The notes below the pieces were generated by a model, which saw nothing but the letters and a program-made list of their open reading frames with translations, was not told the DNA's origin and did no database searches. From NCBI RefSeq assembly GCF_947494755.1, contig NZ_CANLVZ010000014.1, positions 1 to 64,000 on the forward strand: a stretch of 64,000 bases of DNA. Direction: 5' to 3'. The DNA is from an uncultured Tateyamaria sp. Lineage in GTDB: Bacteria; Pseudomonadota; Alphaproteobacteria; Rhodobacterales; Rhodobacteraceae. Each line of letters starts with the position of its first letter. Positions within the stretch are counted from its first letter, which is position 1. Below are positions 30,118 through 39,042 of this stretch, one piece after another. Position numbers and translations under genes: made by a program.

Positions 30118-31538
30118 GCGGACTGCGCAGCCTTACCACGCGGGTTCTGCCCTTTGCCGATGCGGCGTCGGACAGTCTGCCGCTTGGGCAACTCCTGCGT
30201 CTGTCGCTGTTTCAGGTATCGGTGGGCATGGCATCGGTCATGCTGCTCGGCACGCTCAACCGGGTGATGATTGTGGAGTTGTCACTGCCGGCGATGATCG
30301 TGGCTTTCATGATCGCGCTGCCGGTGCTGATTGCACCATTCCGGGCGCTGCTGGGCTTTCGGTCCGACACGCACATCTCGGCCATCGGGTGGAAGCGGGT
30401 GCCTTACATCTGGTTCGGCTCTTTGTGGCAGTTTGGCGGGCTGGCGGTGATGCCCTTTGCCCTGCTGGTTCTCGGCGGTGATGTCTATCACGAGGTGCCA
30501 TTCGCAGGTGAAATCCTCGCCGCGCTCGCTTTTCTGATGACCGGGCTTGGGCTGCACATGACGCAGACGGCAGGGCTGGCGCTGGCCAGTGACCGCGCCA
30601 CGGATGAGACGCGGCCGCGTGTCGTCGCCCTGCTCTATGTGATGTTCCTTGTCGGCATGGGCATTTCGGCGCTGATCATCGGTGGCCTGCTCAGCAACTA
30701 CAGCGATTTGCGCCTGATCCGGGTGGTGCAGGGGGCCGCGGTCGCCGGTATTGCGCTGAACCTGATTGCGCTTTGGAAACAGGAATCCATCCGGCCTTCG
30801 ACCCGCGAAGAACGCGCGGCACCCCGACCCCTGTTCCGCGATGCGTGGAATGACTATGCGCAAGGGGGGCAGGCGGGGCGTCTTCTCGCGTGCGTGTTCG
30901 TAGGGACCATGGCGTTCAACATGCAGGATGTGCTGCTGGAGCCCTATGGTGGTGAAATTCTCGGCCTGTCCGTGTCGGCAACGACGCTGCTGACAGCCCT
31001 TTGGGCGGCGGGGGCTTTGGCCGGGTTTGCCTGGGCGGGGCAGCGGCTGGCCAAGGGGTCAAACGCCTATCGGCTTGCGGGGGGTGGCATTCTGGCGGGC
31101 ATCTGGGCGTTCAGCCTCGTGATCTTTGCCGCGCCCATGCAGGCCAACGTGCTGTTTTATGCAGGCGCAACTCTGATTGGCTTCGGTAGTGGACTGTTCG
31201 CTGTCTCGACACTTACGGCAGCCATGACCATGCCGTCGCGCGGTACTGCCGGGCGCGGTCTGGCACTTGGGGCGTGGGGCGCGGCGCAGGCAACTGCCGC
31301 CGGGCTTGCCATCGCTTTGGGTGGCACATTGCGCGACTGGATCGGTGCCATGGCCACATCCGGCACCTGGGGCGAGGCGCTTAACACGCCCGCCACCGGC
31401 TATTCTTTCGTTTACCATGCGGAGATCGGCTTGCTCTTCGTCACTCTCGTCATCCTGGGACCGCTTGTGCGCACTTCGGGTCCCCTCACCCAAGCGGAGA
31501 ACCCGCAGGGCCTTGGCCTCGCGGATTTTCCCACATGA
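30114..31538 (+). CDS. lhaA: Light-harvesting 1 assembly protein LhaA (PucC family)
   Basis: Major-facilitator-like membrane protein needed for LH1 assembly, thought to deliver bacteriochlorophyll to nascent antenna polypeptides. The 474-residue product has about twelve helices, LRLSLFQVSVGMASVMLLG, the NRVMIVELSLPAMIVAFM segment shared with PucC proteins, and LEPYGGEILGLSVSATTLL. Start is a GTG overlapping the bchM stop. Position bchM-lhaA-puhA is canonical. Paralogous to the gene at 16809. Confidence 0.95.
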   Translation: MSGLRSLTTRVLPFADAASDSLPLGQLLRLSLFQVSVGMASVMLLGTLNRVMIVELSLPAMIVAFMIALPVLIAPFRALLGFRSDTHISAIGWKRVPYIWFGSLWQFGGLAVMPFALLVLGGDVYHEVPFAGEILAALAFLMTGLGLHMTQTAGLALASDRATDETRPRVVALLYVMFLVGMGISALIIGGLLSNYSDLRLIRVVQGAAVAGIALNLIALWKQESIRPSTREERAAPRPLFRDAWNDYAQGGQAGRLLACVFVGTMAFNMQDVLLEPYGGEILGLSVSATTLLTALWAAGALAGFAWAGQRLAKGSNAYRLAGGGILAGIWAFSLVIFAAPMQANVLFYAGATLIGFGSGLFAVSTLTAAMTMPSRGTAGRGLALGAWGAAQATAAGLAIALGGTLRDWIGAMATSGTWGEALNTPATGYSFVYHAEIGLLFVTLVILGPLVRTSGPLTQAENPQGLGLADFPT

Positions 31539-31562
31539 TCTTGTCCAGGAAAGGAATTTAAC

Positions 31563-32333
31563 ATGACTGGCACATTCTTTGGCGAATTCGACCTTGCGTC
31601 GCTCTCGCTCTGGCTTTTCTATATCTTCTTTGCGGCGCTGATCATCTACATCCAGCGTGAAAACATGCGCGAGGGCTATCCGCTCGAGGATGACGAGGGC
31701 AACAAGTCGTCGAACCCCAGCCTGTTCCCGCTGCCTGAGGACAAGACATTTGATCTGCCCCACGGGCGCGGGTCGGTCAGCTTCCCCTCCGGCCAGACGC
31801 CCGAGCGTGAGAACCTGCCGCTCAAGCGCAGCGGGCCGGGCAATGGCTATCCGCTGGAACCGACCGGCGATCCGATGATCGACGGGGTGGGGCCCGCGTC
31901 ATGGGCACCGCGCCGTGATGTGCCGGAACTCGATGGGCATGGGCACCCCAAGATCATCCCGATGGCCGCCAACGAGTCTTTCAGCGTCGCATCGGGCCGT
32001 GACCCGCGTGGCCTGCCCGTCGTGTCGGGTGATGGCGAGGTTGTGGGCCGTGTGACCGATATGTGGATCGATGAACCCGAACAGCTTGTCCGCTATCTCG
32101 AATACACGCTGGATCCGAAATGGGGCACGGGCAACCGTCTGGTGCCGCTGACGCTGGCCCGGATCAAATCGGATCGGGTCAATGTCCGCACGCTTTACGG
32201 CAAGCATTTCGGCACCGTGCCGCAGCATGCGAGTGCCACGCAGGTCACCATGCTCGAAGAAGACAAGATCAGCGGCTACTACGGCGGCGGCGTGCTTTAT
32301 GCCGACAGCGCCCGTCAGGAACCCAAGCTCTGA
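31563..32333 (+). CDS. puhA: Photosynthetic reaction centre H subunit
   Basis: H subunit capping the cytoplasmic face of the reaction centre and shaping proton delivery to QB. The 256-residue protein has one transmembrane helix (about residues 10-31, SLWLFYIFFAALIIYIQREN), the conserved REGYPLE after it, and a PRC-barrel domain with VVGRVTDMWIDEPEQLVRYLE. An AAAGGAAT element precedes the ATG. Confidence 0.97.
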   Translation: MTGTFFGEFDLASLSLWLFYIFFAALIIYIQRENMREGYPLEDDEGNKSSNPSLFPLPEDKTFDLPHGRGSVSFPSGQTPERENLPLKRSGPGNGYPLEPTGDPMIDGVGPASWAPRRDVPELDGHGHPKIIPMAANESFSVASGRDPRGLPVVSGDGEVVGRVTDMWIDEPEQLVRYLEYTLDPKWGTGNRLVPLTLARIKSDRVNVRTLYGKHFGTVPQHASATQVTMLEEDKISGYYGGGVLYADSARQEPKL

Positions 32334-32399
32334 TACCTATCATCGGGGTGGGCGGCGACGCCCATCCCACACCATGCAACCATGACAAGGATGCGCGCC

Positions 32400-33032
32400 A
32401 TGTCTCACGATGACTTTGCAGTCGAACCGATCAAAGGGCTGCCGGAACGCCCACCGGAGGGCGAGGAAATCCTGTGGCAAGGCAGCCCCTCCGTCCCCGC
32501 GCTGGCGCGCGAGGCGCTGAATGTGAATTGGGTCATCGGGTATTTTGGCCTTTTGACCGTGTGGCGGTTCATCACTGTGAGCGATCTGATGCCTCTCGGG
32601 CAGGCGCTTGGGGCGACGGTGCCCATGGTTCTGCTCGGCGCGGTCGTGGTTGGGTTGTTGTATCTGATCGCGCTTATTCAAGCGCGTGCGACGGTCTACA
32701 CCATCACGAATGCCCGCGTTGCGATGCGGATTGGGGCGGCGCTGACGCTGACGCTGAACCTGCCCTACCGCCAGCTCGGCAATGCCGGGCTCGATCTGCG
32801 CAAAAGCGGGACGGGCACCATCGTTCTGGAAACCACCGGCAAGACGAAACTCAGCTATCTCGTGATCTGGCCCCACGCGCGCCCCTGGCGGTTTTCGGAC
32901 CCGGAGCCTGCGCTGCGCTGCATCCCTGACGCCCGAAAGGTGGCAACCATTCTGGCAAATGCCGCCGAGGCAAAGGTCAGCGTTCCCCAAGTGACGCGCA
33001 CTACTCCGATCAGCGCAGTGGCGGCGGAGTAA
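32400..33032 (+). CDS. puhB: Photosynthetic complex assembly protein PuhB
   Basis: Membrane protein required for reaction-centre assembly. The 210-residue product begins SHDDFAVEPIKGLPERPPEGEEILWQG (PuhB signature), has two or three hydrophobic helices (about 45-95) and a PH-like domain afterwards with TNARVAMRIGAALTLTLNLP. Two ATGs lie close upstream, but AAGG is 9 bases from the ATG at 32400 and directly abuts the ATG at 32391. Confidence 0.92.
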   Translation: MSHDDFAVEPIKGLPERPPEGEEILWQGSPSVPALAREALNVNWVIGYFGLLTVWRFITVSDLMPLGQALGATVPMVLLGAVVVGLLYLIALIQARATVYTITNARVAMRIGAALTLTLNLPYRQLGNAGLDLRKSGTGTIVLETTGKTKLSYLVIWPHARPWRFSDPEPALRCIPDARKVATILANAAEAKVSVPQVTRTTPISAVAAE

Positions 33033-33038
33033 GCGCAG

Positions 33039-33506
33039 ATGTCTGACACCCACACCGCCCGCATCCACGCCAAGGAAGAAGAACTGGTACCCCGCGTCCT
33101 TGTGCGCGCGGTCATGGCGCTGCTGCTGATAATCCTGTCGATGGTCACGATCGCGACGCTGACCAATCGCCCGCTCGAAAGCCAGCCAGCCCAAGGCCCC
33201 ATCCTGACCGAACGCGCGATTTACCTGTCGGGCGAGGCCAGCGGAGCGGCTCGTGTACTGGATGCCGATGGCGCGCTGCTGGCGGATTTTCCGGCCGACA
33301 AGGGCGGCTTTGTCGCCGGCATCGAACGTGTCATCATCCGCGAACGACAAAAGACCGGGGGCGCTGCCAATGCCCCCATCCTGCTGCGCCTTCGGGCCGG
33401 CAATCGCCTGTCCATCTACGACCCCGAAACCAACTGGAGCGCCGAACTGATGGGCTTTGGCGCCGACAATCTCCGCACCTTCGCCAGGTTGCTGGATCAA
33501 CCCTAG
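33039..33506 (+). CDS. puhC: Photosynthetic complex assembly protein PuhC
   Basis: Single-pass membrane protein involved in LH1-reaction centre reorganisation. The 155-residue protein has a transmembrane helix at about residues 19-41 and a periplasmic domain with RAIYLSGEASGAARVLDADG and LRLRAGNRLSIYDPETNWSAEL. It starts six bases after puhB, the usual puhABC order. Confidence 0.92.
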   Translation: MSDTHTARIHAKEEELVPRVLVRAVMALLLIILSMVTIATLTNRPLESQPAQGPILTERAIYLSGEASGAARVLDADGALLADFPADKGGFVAGIERVIIRERQKTGGAANAPILLRLRAGNRLSIYDPETNWSAELMGFGADNLRTFARLLDQP

Positions 33507-33524
33507 TCAATGGAGGAAGCCACC

Positions 33525-33821
33525 ATGGGACTACTAACAAAGGAATTTGAACGTGCGCCCTGCACGGTAGAAATCTCTCACAAATTCGAAAGCCTGCACG
33601 CGCATGTGCGGTTCAACAACGGGGCCGTCATACATCCCGGCGACGAGGTTCAGGTGCACGGGCCTGAAATCATGGCCCCTTTCGGTGAGATCGTATCCGA
33701 GGACCGCGAAGCGACCATCATCCGCGCCTCGAAACTCGAACAACTCTGGACCCGCCTGACGGGCGATTTCGAGGTCATGGAGCTGTGCGAATTCTCCTTC
33801 TCCGAGGAGGTGACGCTGTGA
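33525..33821 (+). CDS. bciE: Aerobic cyclase auxiliary subunit, BciE-type
   Basis: A 98-residue soluble protein encoded directly before acsF, with an overlapping GTGA junction. In alphaproteobacteria the oxygen-dependent Mg-protoporphyrin monomethyl ester cyclase AcsF needs a small partner, BciE, encoded in this neighbourhood; length and context match, and no other small candidate is present. Conserved-looking features are KFESLHAHVRFNNG and the acidic GDEVQVHGPEI. An upstream ATG at 33510 exists, but GGAGG lies between it and the ATG at 33525, so the latter is preferred. Assignment is by position and size, not a motif. Confidence 0.75.
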   Translation: MGLLTKEFERAPCTVEISHKFESLHAHVRFNNGAVIHPGDEVQVHGPEIMAPFGEIVSEDREATIIRASKLEQLWTRLTGDFEVMELCEFSFSEEVTL

Positions 33822-34912
33822 ACAAGCATACATCCGACATCACCGACGCAGAGGAATCGCTCGCCCTTCAACAGGCCCAATCGGTCGCCGACAGCGATGC
33901 CGCCACTGAACTGGCGATGCAGAACACGCTGCTGACGCCGCGCTTTTACACCACCGATTTCGACGAGATGGACCGCATCGACGTGACCCCCGTGCGCGCC
34001 GAATGGGACGATCTGATCGCCGACATGGTCGCTGACCCCAACAAGGGTCACTTCAAGAAGAACGAAGACTGGGATCATGTCGATTGGGACGGGATGGAGC
34101 CGGAGCTGAAAAAGGAATTCCTCGACTTCCTGATTTCGTCCTGCACGGCCGAGTTCTCGGGCTGTGTGCTGTATAAAGAGATGAAGCGGCGCGGGTCGAA
34201 TTCCGACATCACCCAACTGTTTCAGTTGATGGCACGGGACGAAGCGCGCCATGCGGGCTTTATCAACGATGCCCTGCGTGAGGCGGGTGTGGCCGTGAAC
34301 CTCGGCTTTCTGACGCAGAAGAAGAAGTACACCTATTTCCGCCCCAAGTTCATCTATTACGCCACCTACCTCAGCGAAAAGATTGGCTATGCGCGCTACA
34401 TCACGATCTTCCGCCACCTCGAGGCGAACCCTCAGCATCGGTTCCACCCGATCTTCAAGTGGTTCGAGGAATGGTGCGGCGACGAATTCCGCCATGGCGA
34501 AGCCTTTGCCCTGCTGATGAAGACCGACCCCAAGCTGACGCGCGGGTTCAACGTGTTCTGGATCAAGTTCTTCCTGACGGCGGTCTACGGGACGATGTAT
34601 GTGCGCGACCACCAGCGCCCGGCCTTTCACAAGGCGCTTGGTGTGGACCCTGATTGGTATGCGCACGAGGTGTTCACCAAGACCTCCAAGATGACCGAGC
34701 AGATCTTTCCGATCACGCTCGACATCGAACACCCACGCTGGCAGCGCAACCTCGAGCGTTTGCAGAAGGCCAATGTGGATATGGCTGGGGCGACCGGTCT
34801 GAAAAAGATCGGCGCACAGGTGCGCGCCGGTATGGCCTTTGTGGCGCTGTTCACGATCCCGGTGAAAAAGCATCAGGCGCCTGCCTCGGTGCGGTTGGAA
34901 CCTGTGTATTGA
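33818..34912 (+). CDS. acsF: Oxygen-dependent Mg-protoporphyrin IX monomethyl ester cyclase AcsF
   Basis: Di-iron enzyme that forms the isocyclic E ring using O2. The 364-residue protein has two DExRH motifs that supply the iron ligands: DEARHAGF (Glu142-His145) and DEFRHGEAF (Glu223-His226). The GTG at 33818, overlapping the bciE stop and preceded by GAGGAGG, is chosen over an upstream in-frame start. The oxygen-independent alternative bchE is not present in the cluster, consistent with aerobic pigment synthesis. Confidence 0.96.
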   Translation: MNKHTSDITDAEESLALQQAQSVADSDAATELAMQNTLLTPRFYTTDFDEMDRIDVTPVRAEWDDLIADMVADPNKGHFKKNEDWDHVDWDGMEPELKKEFLDFLISSCTAEFSGCVLYKEMKRRGSNSDITQLFQLMARDEARHAGFINDALREAGVAVNLGFLTQKKKYTYFRPKFIYYATYLSEKIGYARYITIFRHLEANPQHRFHPIFKWFEEWCGDEFRHGEAFALLMKTDPKLTRGFNVFWIKFFLTAVYGTMYVRDHQRPAFHKALGVDPDWYAHEVFTKTSKMTEQIFPITLDIEHPRWQRNLERLQKANVDMAGATGLKKIGAQVRAGMAFVALFTIPVKKHQAPASVRLEPVY

Positions 34913-34931
34913 AACAGCCCGCCACATACCT

Positions 34932-35019
34932 CTTTTCCGGCGCGGATCGCGGCGTTGTGCCCTTTGGGTGCAGCGCAGGTCCATGCGCACACATGGCCAC
35001 GTGGCCTGCGCCGGAAAAG
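34932..35019. repeat. Nested inverted repeats between acsF and puhE
   Basis: CTTTTCCGGCGC (34932-34943) and GCGCCGGAAAAG (35008-35019) are exact 12-base inverted arms 64 bp apart. Inside lie a perfect 12-base palindrome GGCCACGTGGCC (34995-35006) and a GCGCAGG/CCTGCGC pair (34973-34979 and 35005-35011). The 127-bp gap has no gene. No U-tract follows, so an mRNA processing or stability element is more likely than a terminator. Confidence 0.65.
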
Positions 35020-35039
35020 CCTGAAGACAGGGGCGCAGT

Positions 35040-35849
35040 ATGAGCCCCTGGATCGCGGCCCTGATTGCATTGTTTGTCTGGTGGTTCTCCACCGGCACAA
35101 TCCTGATGGCCGTGAAATACGCTGATCGCGCAGGACCCACGGCGCGCCAGACGACCACATGGATCACGCTGCCTTTGATGGCCCTTGGCGCATATGGTGC
35201 CTATTGGTCCATGGGGCAGACGGACATCTTTGGCATCTATGTCGCGTTTTTGTCGGCGCTGGCGCTGTGGGGCTGGATCGAACTGGCCTTCCTGACCGGT
35301 ATCATCACCGGCCCAAACACGGGTGCGTTGCCGCCCCACACCCCCGAATGGGAACGGTTCATCCGCGCCTGGGGCACCGTCGCCTATCACGAGATGCTGT
35401 TGGCCGTGACCGTCGCCGTCTTGGCGCTGATGCTGTGGCAGGCCCCGAACCCCTTCGCGTTCTACACCTTTGCGGTGCTGTTCTTTGCGCGCATCTCGGC
35501 CAAGCTGAACCTGTTCCTTGGCGTGCCCCACATCAACGTCGATTTCCTGCCCGCCGCGCTTGCGCATCTGCCCAGCCATTTCCGCACGCGCGGCATGAAC
35601 TGGCTGTTCCCGATCTCGGTCAGCGCGCTGACCTTTGCCGCCGCCTGCTGGCTCGAGCGGCTTTATGCGGCCGAAACGACCGGCCATGTCACCGGCTTTG
35701 CGCTGCTGACGGCGCTCACGGTCCTTGCGGCCCTCGAACACTGGGTGATGGTCCTGCCGATCCCTGACGAACGGCTTTGGCGGTGGATGCTGCCAGCCCA
35801 GAAACCAACCGAAAAACAGCACCAACAAGGGGGACATCATGGACTTTGA
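35040..35849 (+). CDS. puhE: Putative photosynthetic complex assembly protein PuhE
   Basis: Integral membrane protein of the PuhE (DUF3623) type, implicated in photosynthetic complex formation. The 269-residue product has about seven hydrophobic helices and [23 protein letters not shown] with [16 protein letters not shown], characteristic of the family. The order acsF-puhE-hemA-cycA is that of Rhodobacter. Its 3-prime end overlaps hemA by 11 bp. Confidence 0.92.
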   Translation: MSPWIAALIALFVWWFSTGTILMAVKYADRAGPTARQTTTWITLPLMALGAYGAYWSMGQTDIFGIYVAFLSALALWGWIELAFLTGIITGPNTGALPPHTPEWERFIRAWGTVAYHEMLLAVTVAVLALMLWQAPNPFAFYTFAVLFFARISAKLNLFLGVPHINVDFLPAALAHLPSHFRTRGMNWLFPISVSALTFAAACWLERLYAAETTGHVTGFALLTALTVLAALEHWVMVLPIPDERLWRWMLPAQKPTEKQHQQGGHHGL

Positions 35850-37053
35850 TGTATTGTTCCAAAGCCAGATCGACGCGCTGAAGGACGAGGGAAATTATCG
35901 CATCTTTGCCGAACTGGAACGCCAGTCCGGTGCCTTTCCCAAGGCCAAATGCCATGACGAGGATGCCCCGGACGAGGTAACGGTGTGGTGCTCGAACGAC
36001 TATCTCGGCATGGGCCAGCACGAGAGTGTGACCAAGGCGATGAAAGATGCCGTGGACGCCTATGGTGCTGGTGCGGGCGGGACGCGGAACATTTCAGGCA
36101 CGAACCACGCCCACAAGCTGCTCGAGGCCGAACTGGCGGACCTGCATGGTAAGGAAAGCGCGCTGCTGTTCACCTCCGGTTATGTGTCGAATTGGGCGGC
36201 GCTTGGCACGCTTGGAGCGCGCCTGCCCGATGCGGTCATCCTTTCGGACGAGTTGAACCATGCTTCCATGATCGAAGGTATTCGCCACTCACGGGCCTCC
36301 AAGGTGATCTGGAAACACAACGACCCCGAGGATCTGGACCGCAAGCTGGCGGCTCTGCCTGCCAACGCGCCTAAGATCGTCGCCTTTGAGTCGGTATACT
36401 CGATGGACGGCGACATCTGTCCAATGCAGGAAATCGTCGAGGTCGCGGAAAAGCACGGCGCGATGACCTATCTCGATGAGGTCCACGCCGTTGGCCTCTA
36501 TGGCCCGCGCGGTGGCGGTATCTCCGAACGCGAAGGGCTGGCCGACCGGATCACCCTGATCGAAGGTACGCTTGGCAAGGCCTATGGCGTGGTCGGCGGG
36601 TATATCACCGGGTCAGAGGCGATGTGCGATTTCATCCGCTCGTTCTCAAGCGGGTTTATCTTCACCACGGCGCTCCCCCCGGCTGTGGCGGCAGCGGCGC
36701 AGACGTCGATCCGCCACCTCAAGCAGTCTGACCAGGAACGCATCCTGCAACGCGAACGCGTCGCCTATCTGCGCAAGCGTCTGGATCAGGAAGGTATCCC
36801 GCATCTGGAAAACCCCAGCCACATCATTCCGGTGATGATCAAGGACCCGGTCAAGTGCCGGATGCTGTCGGATTACCTGATGCAGCGCTATGGAATTTAC
36901 GTCCAACCGATCAACTACCCGACTGTGCCCAAGGGGACGGAGCGGCTGCGCTTTACGCCCGGCCCACTGCACTCCATCGATGATATCGAACATCTGGTCT
37001 TTGCGCTGAAAGACCTGTGGAAACAGTGCGCTATCAGCCATGCTGTCGCCTGA
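35839..37053 (+). CDS. hemA: 5-aminolevulinate synthase
   Basis: PLP-dependent condensation of glycine and succinyl-CoA, first committed step of tetrapyrrole synthesis in alphaproteobacteria. The 404-residue protein has [30 protein letters not shown], the cofactor-binding [13 protein letters not shown] and the Schiff-base Lys247 in [14 protein letters not shown] element precedes the ATG inside puhE. Placement in the photosynthesis operon couples precursor supply to pigment synthesis. Confidence 0.97.
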   Translation: MDFDVLFQSQIDALKDEGNYRIFAELERQSGAFPKAKCHDEDAPDEVTVWCSNDYLGMGQHESVTKAMKDAVDAYGAGAGGTRNISGTNHAHKLLEAELADLHGKESALLFTSGYVSNWAALGTLGARLPDAVILSDELNHASMIEGIRHSRASKVIWKHNDPEDLDRKLAALPANAPKIVAFESVYSMDGDICPMQEIVEVAEKHGAMTYLDEVHAVGLYGPRGGGISEREGLADRITLIEGTLGKAYGVVGGYITGSEAMCDFIRSFSSGFIFTTALPPAVAAAAQTSIRHLKQSDQERILQRERVAYLRKRLDQEGIPHLENPSHIIPVMIKDPVKCRMLSDYLMQRYGIYVQPINYPTVPKGTERLRFTPGPLHSIDDIEHLVFALKDLWKQCAISHAVA

Positions 37054-37165
37054 AGGGGAAACAGAGGTCACATTTCCCGCCCATCCGGTGATCAATTCAA
37101 AGTTACTGTTGACTTGAACACCAACCCGCTACGTTCTTACCCAAGGACTTTGCAAGGAGAGACAT

Positions 37166-37615
37166 ATGTTCCGCACCCTAGCCGTTGTCGCTGCGACCAC
37201 GCTCGCAGCCCCCGCCTTTGCCGATGGGCATGCCGCATCCGGTGATGCCGAAGCTGGCGAAGCAGCCTTCCGCCAGTGCATTTCCTGCCACGTTGTCGTC
37301 AACGATGAAGGTGAGACGCTGGCAGGGCGCAAGGCCAAGACCGGCCCCAACCTTTACGGCATCATCGGCAACCAGTTCGGGATGGTCGAAGACTTCCGCT
37401 ATTCCGACATCAACCAGCTGGCCGCCGGCATGGAAGATATCGTGGTCAACGAAGAGGTCTTTGTCGCCTATGTACAGGACCCAACCGGCTATCTGCGTGA
37501 AGCAACGGGTGATGATGGTCGCAGCAAGATGACCTACAAGGTCCGCAAAGAAGAAGACGCGATCAACATCTACGCCTATCTGGCGTCGATTTCGCCTGCG
37601 CCCGAAGCTGAGTAA
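37166..37615 (+). CDS. cycA: Cytochrome c2
   Basis: Periplasmic class I cytochrome that carries electrons from cytochrome bc1 to the reaction centre. The 149-residue precursor has a signal peptide (about residues 1-19, cleaving after AFA), heme motif CISCH (38-42) and axial Met122 in SKMTYKV. AAGGAG lies before the ATG. It is the last gene of the operon, 112 bp after hemA, and is followed by an intrinsic terminator. Confidence 0.95.
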   Translation: MFRTLAVVAATTLAAPAFADGHAASGDAEAGEAAFRQCISCHVVVNDEGETLAGRKAKTGPNLYGIIGNQFGMVEDFRYSDINQLAAGMEDIVVNEEVFVAYVQDPTGYLREATGDDGRSKMTYKVRKEEDAINIYAYLASISPAPEAE

Positions 37616-37658
37616 GGCATTGCGGGGCATCACGCCCATTCCAAAAATTAGATGAGGT

Positions 37659-37690
37659 GGCCGTCGGATCAGTCCGATGGCCATTTTTTT
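37659..37690 (+). terminator. Intrinsic terminator after cycA
   Basis: Ten-pair stem GGCCGTCGGA / TCCGATGGCC (one G-U pair) with a TCAG loop, followed by A and seven T. It closes the bchF-to-cycA transcription unit. Confidence 0.9.
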
Positions 37691-37797
37691 ATTCTCGTCT
37701 GCGGATGGCGATCTTATGTAAACGGATTGTTATCTATTGGCTGCCACGGTGCCCGACAAGATTGGGCCCACGCACGGACGGAGACAATTGTTTGGCA

Positions 37798-38544
37798 ATG
37801 CAAAGATCAGGTGCGTCCCGCTTCCTTTCAGCCGTGGGGCTGCAGGCCGTATTGGTCTGTGCCATTTGTGTCGGAATGGCGCAGAAAGCCGTGGCCGAGC
37901 CGGATCGCATCGTCGCCGCCTTTTATCCGCCGTTGATGATCAATGCCTCTCACGACAAGCCCGGGTCAGCCATTGAAATCATACGCGAGGCCGCGCACCG
38001 CGCAGGGCGCGAGATCACGATCGAATTCCTGCCGTTCCAACGTGCGATGCATTTGGTCAAGCAAGGTGAGGCGCTGATGCCGTCGCTGTTTCGCAACGAA
38101 GCGCGCGAGCCTGATTTTACCTGGGTGGCCAGGATCGATTCGACGCGGCTGCAATTCCTGACTTTGGACAAACCGTTGAATTCCTTGGATCAGGCGCGGG
38201 AACTACCCATGATCGGTGTCGAGGCGGGGGCCGCAACGGATGTCTTCCTGACGAGCCAGGGCTTTGACAATATTGTACGGCTCCCGGGCCCGGAAGCGAG
38301 CGCACAGATGCTACAGGCGCGGCGCATTGGGGCGTGGTTGTTGCCCGCAGATCTGGCGCAGGACGTATGGGATGGGCTCGGTTTCGCCGAAAAATTGCAC
38401 ACCGGGGCGAGCATCCATGAATACGCGATTTACGTGGTTGGCGGTCTGGACTTGCCATCGGATACGGCGCGCGACTATCGCCTTGCTCTGCAAAGTATGG
38501 AGCAAGACGGAAGTCTGACAGCGATCTTGCTCAAGTATCGCTAG
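37798..38544 (+). CDS. Periplasmic solute-binding protein, family 3-like
   Basis: Predicted secreted protein of 248 residues with a signal peptide (about residues 1-33, cleaving after AVA) and a type 2 periplasmic-binding fold of the family-3 kind: RIVAAFYPPLMINASHD at the mature N-terminus, AIEIIREAAHRAG, FLPFQRAMHLVKQGEALMPSLFRNEAREPDF, and a C-terminal MEQDGSLTAILLKYR. No permease or ATPase gene is near, so it may be an orphan sensor-like binding protein rather than part of a transporter. I chose the ATG at 37798 because it places the signal peptide at the N-terminus. The ligand is unknown. Confidence 0.75.
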   Translation: MQRSGASRFLSAVGLQAVLVCAICVGMAQKAVAEPDRIVAAFYPPLMINASHDKPGSAIEIIREAAHRAGREITIEFLPFQRAMHLVKQGEALMPSLFRNEAREPDFTWVARIDSTRLQFLTLDKPLNSLDQARELPMIGVEAGAATDVFLTSQGFDNIVRLPGPEASAQMLQARRIGAWLLPADLAQDVWDGLGFAEKLHTGASIHEYAIYVVGGLDLPSDTARDYRLALQSMEQDGSLTAILLKYR

Positions 38545-39038
38545 ACCATCATCGGCAGGTCGGTTGCGTCCGGTACAGCACCCGCTGCGGTAAGCATTGC
38601 ATGAATTTGCCCGCGGTGGTGGGTTTGGTGGTTGAACACATGTGCCAAACACACCGTACGCGGTTTTTCGACACGCACGTCGCCGCCACCGGGATACCAC
38701 GCGACGTTGCCTTCCAGATCCTCCGGTCCGAGGCGATCGGCCCATGCAATAAGTCTGTTATCCAGATCAGCACGGGCCGCTTTGAAGACCGCCCATTCGG
38801 CTGGGTCGTCCAGCGAACCCTTAACCCACGCCTCGGGCCTGGCATCGCCTTCAAACCGCGCCAACCAAAGGGCATCGTCCAGCAAAAGGTGATTGAACGT
38901 GGCCGCGATTGAGCCAAAGAACGCCCCCCGGTTCGCATGACGTGCCTCATCACTCAGCCCATCCGCAGCCGCAATCAACGAGGTGTTCTGCCACGCATTA
39001 TAGCGCGCCATCAGCCGTAGATGCGCCAGCATGTGCAT
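38541..39038 (-). CDS. DinB family protein
   Basis: A 165-residue four-helix-bundle protein of the DinB/YfiT superfamily, usually metal-binding thiol-dependent enzymes or damage-inducible proteins. The putative metal histidines are in HLRLMARYNAWQN (residues about 6-18), FNHLLLDDALW and HVFNHQTHHRGQIHAML. The ATG at 39038 follows AAAGGAT. It is downstream of bchO and orf82 on the same strand, hence probably co-transcribed with magnesium-chelatase genes. The CTAG at 38541-38544 provides the stop for both this gene and the convergent binding-protein gene. Specific role unknown. Confidence 0.85.
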   Translation of the reverse strand: MHMLAHLRLMARYNAWQNTSLIAAADGLSDEARHANRGAFFGSIAATFNHLLLDDALWLARFEGDARPEAWVKGSLDDPAEWAVFKAARADLDNRLIAWADRLGPEDLEGNVAWYPGGGDVRVEKPRTVCLAHVFNHQTHHRGQIHAMLTAAGAVPDATDLPMMV

Positions 39039-39042
39039 AGCT

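Noticed and set aside
37105-37125. Possible PpsR site before cycA (TGTTGACTTGAACA)
   Set aside because: The TGT and ACA are 8 bases apart rather than 12, so it does not fit the operator.
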